Source: Endomychus coccineus (Eukaryota; Arthropoda; Insecta; Coleoptera; Endomychidae). Taken from it: DNA of 64,000 nucleotides. The notes under the pieces are model-generated. The model searched no databases, was not told where the DNA came from, and was given only the letters and a program-made list of their open reading frames with translations. The stretch is taken from contig OY294068.1 of NCBI GenBank assembly GCA_958510875.1, positions 73,262,633 to 73,326,632 of the forward strand. Direction: 5' to 3'. Of this stretch, positions 23,415 to 35,700 are shown in pieces. Made by a program: the position numbers and the translations under genes. Position 1 is the first letter of the stretch, and each line of letters opens with the position of its first letter.

Positions 23415-25807
23415 TAGTCCAAGCAATAGACGATGGCCTAATGTTCAATTTGCAGAAATTAATACCTGGAAACAAATATGAGTGTATAGGAAATTAAATT
23501 TAAAGGTGTTTCATGCAACTCGATCCGAAATGGCGAACATAACCTAAAAAATTGGCAAGGTTGCAAAAATCTGTTTTTCTTAAATAAGTAAAAAACAGTA
23601 GCTTGGATCGAAAGAAGTTAAATGAGAAATTTATAGGACTCAAATAGATCTATCGATTTGCTGCTATGATAATTATCGATATCTTTTATACTTTTCGAGG
23701 TATATTGAAAAAACCGTTGAAAATCGGGGTATCGAGAAGTCGTTAACTATTAAGTTTCCATACTTGTTATTTGCTATACATATAGCCCATGGGACGCTTG
23801 AAAAGTGATTTATTTTTAATTAAAAATATTGATAATTTTTTGAAATATATCGATTTTTCGATAAAGGCGCTCTCATAAATTGGCTAGATCTTCTCAGCGG
23901 ATTGTCCTAGAGTAACGATTCCGGGCTTATTTCCTTCTTGAAGAGTTGTGCTATAATGTTATCAATAGCGATTTTTTCAATTTTAAGGGTAAAAACTACT
24001 TTGAAAAAATTACACCTTTTTTGAACATGTTTTTTTCAGATAAGTTTTACAATTTTTATTTTAGGGAAATGTCTTTGACGGAAATCGATTCCTGACATTT
24101 TTTCACAAATTACCAAAAAAAAAAGTTTCATTTACGACCTTGTGGACCAAAGATAATTTTTTTATTTTAAAAAAATCTGTAAGACGCAATAAACATTTTA
24201 CAGAAGTGTACGTTATGGAAGCTAATGTTAAATACCTACATTTTCAATAAAAAATACCACGATATGTTTTATTGATTTATAGTATTAGAAATAGAGTAAC
24301 AAAGTGAAGCGTACGCGGCTGTCGGAGCGTGCGGCGGAGTGGGAGAAACTGATTTCGTGTGTTCAAAGTGGCTTGTGCTTGCAAAATCTTCAATATCTCG
24401 GCATCTGGATCCCTTACAATCCTTTTGTACTTAATCTGGGGTAGCTCGACGAGATAAACATGATTATCGTATTTATTTCCGCTTCAGAAGCAAAATAGAC
24501 TCGAAATTATTTTTTTCTACATTTCTAATTTGTTTTACTTTTACGTCATTTAAATTATTATTTATCATCAGAATAGTATTTTTTGTAATACCTCAAGTTT
24601 TGTTTACTGAATCATACTGACGTTATGCTTGCTGATGTCTTTAACAATTATTTACTTATTTCAGTAAATATTTTTTTATGATACAAAATTAAAGAAATGC
24701 AACATATCAAGATAAGTTTGAGATTTCATTTATTTACAAAATTATTATAAAATCCGTACAATCAAAGTGGCGGTATACAGCAGTCTTATATTAGTTTTCA
24801 CAAGTGTCGCACAACAAGCATAACGTCAGTATGATTCACTAAGCAAAAAACGATATTCTCCAGATTAAGTACAAAAGGATTTTTGTACGTGATCCAAAAG
24901 CCGAGATATTGAAGATTTTGCAAGTACAAGCCACTTTGAACGCAAGAAATCATTTTCCCCCACTCCGCCGCACGCTCCGGCAGCCGCGTAAGTTCACTTG
25001 TTACTCAATTTCTAATACTATAAATCAATAAAACACTTCCTAGTATTTTTTCATTGAAAATTAGGTATTTAACAATAACATCCATAACGTACACTTCTGT
25101 AAAATGTTTATCGCGTCTTACAGATTTTTTTGAAATAAAAAAATTCTCTCTGGTCCAGAAGGTCGTACATGAAACATTTTCTTTTTGATAACTCGTGAAA
25201 AAATATTAGGAGTCGATTTCCGTCAGACATTTCGCTAAAATAAAAATTGTAAAACTTATCTGAAAAAAACATGTTCAAAAAAAGGTGCCTTTTTATCGAA
25301 AAATCGATATATTTCGAAAAATTATCAATATTTTAAATTTAAAAAAAGTCTGTCTCGCACCTCTGGTTATATTGGATGGTATAGGGGCTCTAGATGAGAA
25401 AGAGGTATGAAATGTTTTACTTTCTAAGCTTGCCATGGGCTATACATACAGCAAATAGCAAGTATGGAAACGTAATAGTTAACGACTTCTCGATGCCCCG
25501 ATTTTTAACGGTTTTTTCAATATAACTCGAAAAGTATGCAAGATATCGATAATTATCAGGTGCAAATCGATAGACCTATTTGATACCTACAACTTTCTCA
25601 TTTAACTTTTTTTGATTCGAGCTATAGTTTTTTACTTATTCAAGAAAAACCGCTTTTTGCAACTTTGCCAATTTTTTAGGTTATGTTCGCCATTTCGGAT
25701 CGAGTTGCATGAAACAGAAACTCACCTTTAAATTTAATTTCCTATACGCTCATATTTTTTTTCCAGGTATTAATTTCTGCACGCACTTCTGTCTATTGCT
25801 TGGACTA
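23415..25807. mobile_element. Long-inverted-repeat element with TAGTCCA ends
   Basis: The ends are TAGTCCAAGCAATAGAC on both sides (reverse at the right). Arms of about 1.1-1.2 kb match closely, for example CGATCCGAAATGGCGAACAT at 23521 and its complement near 25685, and GTGCGGCGGAGTGGG-type sequence near 24330 and its complement near 24960. The centre is about 24600-24800. No protein coding capacity. The terminal TAGTCCARGCA is shared with the element at 1301-3282. Confidence 0.82.
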
Positions 25808-25943
25808 ATCCCCAATAATTACATATCTACAAAATAGTATTTAAGGAATTGTATCTGGGTTTTAAGTAGTTTTAAATATATTTGAGAATGTCACTGTATA
25901 GAACCATTATTAATATATAGTTATTAAAGTGAAAATTAGTGTT

Positions 25944-25949
25944 TTATTC
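25944..25949 (-). terminator. Possible intronic poly(A) signal of Nup133
   Basis: AATAAA on the - strand lies about 12 bp after the read-through stop of the last exon found. It could end a short isoform; alternatively it is chance in AT-rich sequence. Confidence 0.35.
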
Positions 25950-25986
25950 ACATTTTACCATTAGCTTATATAAAATTCAAACTCAC

Positions 25987-26772
25987 CTAGCATCATACAC
26001 AAGTCTACCAACTTGAAGAACAAAGTAGTCTGTAAGATTTCTAGAGGTGCATCTAAATTATTATAGTTCCATTCATCTTTTAACAAAGCATGGCGCCATA
26101 TCTTCAAACACAGTTCTTCTGTTAAGTTATCATCATCTATAAACATCAACAAATCGAGGGCCTTCTTGAAATCATTCTCTGTAGAATCTTTGTATTCGGT
26201 GCAAATGTATATATTAATTAAATCTTTGGGTGGTATCACTGAAGGTTTTACAGTATCGTAACCGAATTCTTGGAGAATATAATCCGGAATTTTCTCCTGA
26301 TAAGCAATTAATTCCAACTTCGCATTGATATCTTCAACAAAAGAGTCGCAGTCACTAGTGTAAGGTCCAGCCAATTTAGCTAATTTGGATAAACTGTACA
26401 TCGTCTTCTGCCGTGTTACCGATTCAGTTTGTTGTGAACCTAAATTTTTCAACGTATCGGCTGCTATTACGAACTTCTTATCAAATATCTGCTGCATCCA
26501 CGATAATGCTGGGTACTCGGAGAGGAAATTAGTCAATTTCTGTGAGTGCTTATTCTTGGTGAACTTTCTGCTTATATCTATCAACTTGCCTTGCTTATTT
26601 TCTTTCAAGTACCAATTATATACATACTCTGAAAATCCATCATTTTGGAATCGATCCATATACTCATCTAGTCGATTTTGATTATCGGTTGCTTCACAAA
26701 TTAGAACTAACGATTCGAAGTCCATGTATTTCTCGGCTAATTGGGCCGCTCCTTCCCATTCTTTTTGTTGTA
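25987..26772 (-). CDS. Nup133: Nup133 C-terminal helical exon
   Basis: The acceptor is TTTCCAG and the donor GTGAGT at 25986. It is 786 nt, starting with two bases of a Leu codon and ending one base into a Gly codon. It contains AQLAEKYMDFESLVLICEAT, YVYNWYLKENKQGKLI and FKKALDLLMFIDDDN, the Nup107-binding C-terminal region. If not spliced, reading continues for seven residues to a stop at 25961-25963, followed closely by AATAAA on the same strand. Confidence 0.95.
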
Positions 26773-29700
26773 CTGGAAATGGAGAAAATGGAAAATGTAG
26801 AGGAGAAGGAAAACATAAAAAATCTTAGAAGCTTGGAGTTAGTTTATGCTGAACGCTAGAACTTACATAATGGTTTGATGAGTTTGTGTCTGTCTATGCA
26901 GTATTGTTTGTAATGCATATTTTCCCGCTGGGTACCTTTTAAACTTTCAATGTGACATTTACGCCCGTCTAAAATTATATCTATGATACCAACTAACTGT
27001 TCACATAAGATACTTCGCAACTGCTTCTGGGTTGTTAACTTCAGTCCATAGTTGTATGTTAATGAATGCTGAAAGCATAAAATGTATTATCATTTTCAAT
27101 AAAAATGATTTTGATGTTTAAAAATAGTCGTCGTCCTGCAATTTGGATTGGAAATTTGTCCACATCTCTATTTTATGATAGATATTTATGTTTTTTGGCT
27201 CGCTGATCACGAATATGGTGGTTAAAAAATCGTAGATTCATGGCGTTCCGGGATATTGGCCATTTTGACTCGATAATGGCAATTTTTTCGAGTTTTCGTC
27301 GTTTTTGGCGATTTAAAGGAAAACAACACATTTCATCGACTAAACAGTGATAAGCAAAGTTTTAGAAGAATAAAAATGCGTCGAATGGCGACAAGTAGAA
27401 TTCTCTATGTTATTTGAGGCCTGATATAAGGTCCATTTTGTGTTTTTTTTTCGGTAACATAAAAATTGAATTTCGTAATACAAATTTCCCTATAAGAACT
27501 TCATTTTTCGCTCAGTGGTAGTATTTTATGTGTACTTTTGGACCAATTTTGGTTATTTGTTTATCTTTTTTTGGCGCCAAAACTCGCCATCTTAGATAAA
27601 ATGGTTTTTTCATTAGAACTGGGTTCACAGTGACCCCAATTTTGACCCTAATCAAAAAAATAAAAAAAATTCTTACCTAAGAGGCTTCTGGCTATCAAAC
27701 CCTAAATCGTCGACCTCCCACATACCTTTAAAGAAATTATAGCGAGAGTTAAAAAAAAACGCAGCCTAAAAAATACAAACGCGTAAGGTGAATTGCGAAA
27801 AAAAAATTAAATTTTTGAATTTTAGGATACATTTTTATCAAATGTAAATAATAAAAAACAATCCATAGATTTACTGGTAACTTTAACAGAAAATGGTAAT
27901 CAGATTTTTAGAGCTTTGTGTGATGCAGATGCATTAATTGTAAACACGGCTATAGATTTAAGTGAAAAAAATCCAAACAAAAATATTCTTATAGTGGCCG
28001 AGGATACTGATGTTCTAGTTTTATTAACTCAATTAACTGATTTGAAAAATATAACAAAACCCATTTATTTTCAAAAACCAGAGAACATCGTTGAAGCGAA
28101 AACATAACCAGGGGCATATTATCATTCAAATTCCTTCATTTATAGTCATATCAAACCTTTCATTTGTTTTTTCCATGCTTTTAGTGAATGCGACACAACA
28201 TCCGCTTTTTACAGGCAGGGTAAAAAAAATGTTCTCAATGTCAATTTTTCACCAGACGATTTAAATGAATTTTATAAAACTGAGCCAATGTTGAGAAATT
28301 ATTGAGAACTGGTAGAAGTATTTTATATCAAATATATGCTCCTAAATTTCAAAAAAAAAATATTGAAAACCTCGGTCACTTACGCTTTATTTCTTGTACC
28401 AATAGAGTTCAAAAGTCGGCATGTGAACTTGAATGCTTGCCACCAACTGATGATGCAACCAAATTACACATTTTACTTGTTTATCATCAGGTGCAGCTTT
28501 GGATAGGCAATGATGACATTGACCCAACCAAAAGGGGGTGGAAAAATACAGAAAATGGTCTTGAGCCTATTCAAACATATAAAGAAGCAGCATCTGAAAA
28601 TTTGCTAAAAATAATTTCATGTGGTTGCAAAGTCAGTTGCAGTGGCAAATGCTCTTTTGAGAAAGTAGGTATACCATGCACAATCTATGTAAATACTGTG
28701 CAAATAGCGCTGAACCGGAAGTTACATTATTAGATGATAATGAATTTGCAATAAATGACGATGTCGATGATGATGATGATCGTAATGATAATGATAACAG
28801 TAACGTAATTCCTTCGTTAGAAGGAAATGATGATGATCAAGAAACTGAAAGTAATTTTGAGAATGATAACGATAATATCAATAATGATCATATCACATCA
28901 GCAACATGCTACGAAAGTGATGAGGAAACTGAGGATATGACATCATCAGACTCTACTAGGACTGATAATGGTTGTTAGTTTATTAATGATAAGAATTAAT
29001 TGCTATTTCTCTCAAATAATAAAATCTGCCATGTACAAATGTATTATTGATAACTTTTTTTCAAATAAGAAAGAAGCAATATATAATATATATAACAATG
29101 TCAGTCATAATTAAATATATTTTTTTTTTCAAAATTTTCCTATCAAAAAAAATACAGAAATTATTATTATTATAATTATTTTTCAATTCGTCAATGATAA
29201 AATTCATGTTTATTATTAGTTTATTGATTATTTTTCATTTTTTCAATTAAATAGTAAGTACCTTTAAAAAAAAACATCATCGTACAAAAAAAAGATATGA
29301 TTATTATGAAAATTATTAATAATAAATCTTAAATTCATTAATATATTGATAGTATTTCATTTTCCTATCTGAAAAATACATTCAAAAATTTGATTTTTTT
29401 TTGAAAACTACCTTACGGACGCTCGGATTTCGAGCGCGTTTGTATTTTGTTTGCTCCGGTTTTTTTTCTTAACACGCGCTTTAATTTCTTTAAAGATATG
29501 TGGGAGGTCGACGATTCAGAGTTAGATAGCCAGAAGTCTCTTCTGTGAGAATTTTTTTGATTTTTTTGATTAGGGTCAAAATTGGGCTCATTGTGAACCC
29601 AAACCTACATCAAAGGATACCTCAAGTTTCACTAATTCAAAAAAGACCTACGGTGGCTTGAAATACTCGTAGAATAGTTTTCAATTTGCATGTGAAATTT

Positions 29701-32700
29701 TAATTTCATTCGAGTATTCTAACCTAAAAATTATTCATTTTTTCTGGACCCTTGATTTTTTAAAACAGTGCCATTCCTCCATTTTTATTCAAAATGCTTG
29801 GATTTTGAATATGTTATAGAGGACGTCAAATTCTTCAATTTGATTTTGATTTGAGTCAAAAGACTAATTTTTAATGGAGTTTTGATGAAAAAACAGTTTT
29901 TTCTAAGATAGCGGATTTTGGCGCCAAAAAAAAAGATAGACAAAAAGCAAGATTGGTTCGACAGTACACATAAAATACTACCATTGGACAGAAAATAACG
30001 TTCTTGGAGAAAAATTTGTAAAACAAAATTCAATTTTTATGTTACCGCAAAAAAAAACAAAATGGGCCTTATATCAGGCTCCGAATAACTTAGAGACTTC
30101 TATCTTATCGACATTCGACGCATCTTTTATTTTTCTACAACTTTGCTTACCACTGTAGTCGATAAAGAGTGTTGTTTTCCTTTAAATCGCCAAAAACGAC
30201 GAAAACTCGAAAAAACGGCAATTTTTGGGTCACAAATGGCCAATATCTCGGAACACCATGGGTCTACGATCTTTTAACCCCCATATTCGTGATCAGCGAT
30301 TTAAAAAACATAAATATCAATCATAAAATAGAGATGTGGAAAAAATATCATTTTAAGTGTAGCTCAATTGCAGGACGACTGGACTGAAATAAGAGCTTAC
30401 ATACAAATGATTCCGAACTATGTCAAATATTTGCAAACGATCACATCCGGGCTTACAATGCTACAAATCTACCTAAACCTATTCAGACTTCTAAGCTAAA
30501 TACTGTTATATTAAACCTCATGTATGTCCACAAAGTAGGTTTCTCTAAACCGACCAATAACTGCAGCATTGTGAAGCTGTTTCGGTTTCTCCAGCTCATC
30601 AGCGGAACTAGTAAGCTTTAGTGTGATACCGGTCGATATATATGTGTACGTATAAAAACAATATTGACAAAAATTCTTGAGCATCTAACGCCATCTATTC
30701 GAAAGTAGATATTCCACTAACATAATAATAATTAACAAATTACTTGTTAGATACTCTTCACAAGAGGTAATTAGGGTTTTCTAGATGATTTCCGGACAAC
30801 TGTCCGGACCTATTAGTTCTAGTGTCACTGTTCGATCTAGAAACTTTGGAGGTGAATACCAGCTTTTGCAATTTTAAATAGATACCTACTCTTTTCCACA
30901 CACCATCGTGTGGGTGGAAATATGAGCGCGTTTTATATGTGGTAACCGCAGTATTTCACATTGAAATGCAATAAAAAACAATTTAGTCAATTACAAACAA
31001 ATCTGTCAATTTTGGGCCAGGGTGAGAGAAATATTGGTGTAAATTCATCAAAATGGGCAGTTTTCTATTCTTTTTAGGCGCTGTTTTTAAACTAGCATTA
31101 CCGATTTCAAATAGATAATAAATGTTTAGCCTTAAAAATTCTACAAATATTGCCATGGTAGTTTTCACAGAGTTGGTTACATTTTCTCAAGTTAAAAATG
31201 ATTCTTACATAAATATTAATCGGTGTAGTGTCCCAGAATTGTTATTTTCCTCAGTTCTGATTTTTTCCTCGGTGCTCTGTTTATAAATTCTATTTTATAA
31301 TAGTCTCACCCACCAATAAAATTTAACTTAAGAACATTCTCACATGAATGTCCTGATTTGATGTCTTTGAACACAGTAGTGAAACTGAGAACACGTCAAT
31401 ACTAATTGGTCAGTAACCACTTTGTGGGTAATATCTACAAGTAATTTGTTTGAATATTTGATGAAGTTGGCTTCACTTGTAACGAAGCTCATAATTTTGG
31501 AATAATTATTCAGTATTGTCAAGTAACAAACACGTATATTGATCATAAATTTCCCAAGATTTAGTTTATATGATTATAGCAGAAACGCGTAATGTAATAA
31601 TCCCGAATAGGTATGTTGTGGTAAAGGAAAATAGATAGTAAAGGGTGTAGACATCCAAAATGATTACAAGGATCAAGTTTGCATTCGTTCCAATTCATAA
31701 TCGTTTATTTCATTCAAACCCGTGGATATATAGTGTCACCATAAGATAACGAAACAGCTGTCGTACGCACAAAAATTACGGCACAAATTCAGAAACTAGC
31801 GGAGCATCATTCGCGGGAAATTACGATAAAAAGGGTTTGCTTGAATTGGTGGTAGCAACTACCAGCTACAAACGTATAAAAGAGCTCGGAAGCAGTCGAG
31901 TTCAGTTGAATCCCGTTAATCAAACTGGAAAAGAAAAGCGTATTACAAACTTTTAACCCCGAAAACGATAATTAGGCGAGATTTACCACTGTTTGATACA
32001 GGTCTTTTAGTTGTTTGTGACTGGGTCGCGGTGTAGAGGTCAATAATTAGGTTAAATTGCCACATAGTCTGAAGTTCATTTCTCCTAACTCTATATACCC
32101 CGGGTACCGAAAAGAATTATCCGAAGTATATATTGAATGGTGTCAGGGAACGAATGGACTGTGAAAGTCTGTATCATAATCTCTATGTACACGCTGTGCT
32201 ATTACCCGGAAGTAGGCACTGGAAGTGTGAAAGAGGTAGGATACTTTCATGTACACGCTGTGCTGTTGCCCGGAAGTAGATGGAGATTATAGATAAGCCA
32301 CTGACTGCGTGTTACTCCGAAGTAGGCACTGGAAGTCTGAAAGAGATCAGGATACTTTAATTACACGCTGTGCTGTTGTCCGGAAGTAGGTAAAAGAATT
32401 TTGATGAGACCGTTAATGTTTGTACACGCTCAGTTACCCGGAAGTAGGAACTGTGACTAGCCGACATATTAAAGTGCCCTGTATGTAGTGTGGACTGACA
32501 TCAGGTTACAACAATTCCGTTTAATTGGGTAAAATGGGATAAATCGAATTAGGAATATTCATTGAAACATTGCTTACGATATAACTTCTGATATACTGAG
32601 GGGTTGTTCGGATGCCCAGAGCCGACTAGAAACCGCGTTAATACGCTTTCATTTGCAATGCACTACAGTGTATTGTTCATTACCGCACGATTGCTCGCCC

Positions 32701-35700
32701 TTAATAATGGACGATTACTGCTTCATTTGCAATGCAATGCAGTGTATTGTTTATTACCCCACGATTGCTCACCCTTAATAATGGACAAATATTGCTTGCT
32801 CCATTATTGTAATAGCTAGTTTGCTTTACCGCTTAATTTGTATCTATGAGTTCCCTCGCATTTTCCCTGGGTTGTTTGATATTTATATTAAAATTCTTTA
32901 TTGTTATCAATAAAATTCATTATTGGGAGATGCTGTTTTTTTTTTGCAAGGGGTATAAAGTTAGTCGAGAAGTAACCAAGTATCATTTCCAATTAAAGCC
33001 TGCAAATCTAATACTATTCATACTGCCCTAATGAACCCTGGTTACTTTATTCACTGAGACTATTTGGGATAGCAGAATATGTGGGATAGCAGACTATGTG
33101 GGACAAGGCTATCCATAGATAGCACTGTGATATGCTTTGTGCTGAGGACCTTTGCAGAAGTTCTCCCTGAGGAGGAAACCTAATAAATGGCGCCCGAGAA
33201 ATCAAAAATCGAAGAAAATATTAATCGCGAACAATGACTAGGCAAGTCACACACTTAGGAAAGGTTCTAAAAAAAATTAAAACGATATTAAATTTTAAAC
33301 TTTGATATACTTGACATTTCTCGTTGCACTCAACAAGCCTACAAATATAAATGGTTTTTATATTATAATGTAATAATAATTTCATTCATTTTTGTTTCTT
33401 AGAAAGTGGAACTAAGAAAAAATAACTACTTAAGAAATAGTGATTTTTATGAGAATAAAATTATATACATGAATGAGTAAGATTAAAATTGTTTGAAGTT
33501 GTAAACAAACAGAGATTACCTCACTAAAATACTTGTGTGTGATGTTGATCTATTATCGTTTTTTATTTATATATGTATATATGTATTTTTTTATTCGCAT
33601 TAGTTATTGTAAATGTATTAATTAGTAGCTTCACGTTTATTGGAGGAATGTACAATATATCAGACTCAAGTAATATTTTACTTGGTTATCATAAACAGAA
33701 TTTTTTTTACTTTCTTTTTTTAATTATTTATTGATTTGATTCTTTTTATTTATATGGACATAAATTTTATGTAACAGGTAGGTGAAGTGTTTTCTTCCAA
33801 CTTGTTCCCTTTTTTGCATACTAAATTTTTCAATCTTGTCTTATGATTGTGTGTATATTAATATGTATTTGCAATAAAGCTTTATGGAGAACTAATTGTA
33901 ATATATTTTAAGTTCTGTAAAATTGAAAAATTGTTTCAAATTTCTGAATCTATATAATAAACCTATGATTTTGTTAATTATGTTATTTATTTGTAAATTT
34001 CATCTTAAATGTTGATCTATAACGATTCCTAAATATTTGATTGAATTTACAGATTTAATTTTGAAATCTTCATTCATCGAAAGGTCATGATAATTTGGTT
34101 GACTGTTAATAAGAAAATGAAAGATACATGGTTTCATCAATGTTTAGGGCAAGATGGATTACTGTCAAGCCAGCTTTTTATAATAAAAAACTGGGTTTCA
34201 GCTAATTATTCAAGTTGTTCCAAAGTGGCTGCTTGAAAAAAAACTACCTTATGGTAACATTAATGAATCACTGTGTCAATCACTTTTGTCAAGTCAGCAA
34301 ATATACGTAATGAAATGTTATATAAAATTGTAGTTAAAACAAGCAATAGCATATTGTGTTGTCTTGAACTCTTTGAATCCATACTGTTTGTCTGATAGTA
34401 TTTTAAGCTTTGTTAAAACATTGTTATACTGAACTTTAGCACTTTTGCTAAATTTCATATTAAGGAGGGTCTATAGTTCAATATTCTGTTTTCGTCCCCT
34501 TTCCTGAATATGGGTTCAATTATTCCTATTTCAAGAGCTGATTGATGGTCATTGCCCCCTTTCCAATATCAAGTTCTTTAATCCATGTGAACTTTTTTTA
34601 GTAATTCAGCAGTATTGTCACTTCCAGAAATTTTTTTACCTTTAGTTCCTAGGAACATTTTATAAACCATGGACAAATCAAAAAAATGCTTCAAAACTTG
34701 GGGAGAGTAGTACAAGTTGGTCATTTCATTAAGAGTGGTTGTCAAGTATCTGCAAATGTTTTCATATTTCTGGTGATTATTATGTTCAGTTTAAATCTAA
34801 TGTTGAATGGGGAGAAGAATATATCAGGGTTTTGTGGGAAACCCGAAATCCTCATTTCTTAATATGTAGCTACATTGATGTTATTTGAATCTAGTTGTAA
34901 GGCTGCATCCCGTTTGACCTAAATAAATTTAAGAGCAATCTACACAGCTGACTTTTGAATTAATCTGTGACAAAGGAACAAAGTCTAATTTTATTTATCA
35001 TTTTTTCGTGATAGTAAGATCTGTAAAGTTGATGCTCTTATTTTGTTCGACTTCTAAAGTGAATTTTATATTTATATTAACAGAATTTAGTCAATTTATA
35101 CAGATATCAAGTTGGATCCTTGTTCCTTGCCAAAGGTAAGAATGTTGTTCTACATAACAAGTTCAAAATTTAATGTGTTATTTAAATTGAAAATTATGAA
35201 TAGTAGTTTTGATGTAACCCATCTAAATTACAGCAATTTCAAAGTGTGCTAAATACAACTCGATGATACATAGAATAGCGTCAACGTTCATTTCAACCCC
35301 TAAGAAATGCATGCCGTAAACTTTTCATGTAAATTGAACTTATAAAGTTCACACAATTTTTAAGGGAGTAACTAATACTCTAGGAAATTGATTAAAAAAC
35401 CAAATATCTAAAATCGAAAAATTTTAAAATATGTATACAGATCAAGTTACTCTTCAGTTTCTTTAGGTCGAACGGGACGCATCTTTAGGACTAAAACATC
35501 AATCAACGTAGCTACAGATTAAGAAAAGAGGCATTTGCCAACCACCTACTTCAACACGGCCACAGTGTCTCAGAAAACCCTGGAATACTTCATATTTAAC
35601 ATAAAAGCTTTAAATTGACATTATTAGAATCACCGGAAAACCAAAAACATTTGCAGATACGTGACCGAATGATACCACTCCTAACCGATTTTGAATCATA

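Larger units (their letters stand above)
31614..33187 (+). mobile_element. LTR of an LTR retrotransposon (approximate)
   Basis: A TATA box and initiator lie at 31875-31907, a tandem-repeat-rich leader follows, and AATAAA at 33182-33187 directly abuts a tRNA-primer-like site TGGCGCCCGA at 33188. This order (promoter, poly(A) signal, primer site) is that of a 5' LTR and start of an internal region. The left border is a guess; no second LTR and no gag or pol were found downstream, so the element is truncated or decayed. Confidence 0.45.
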
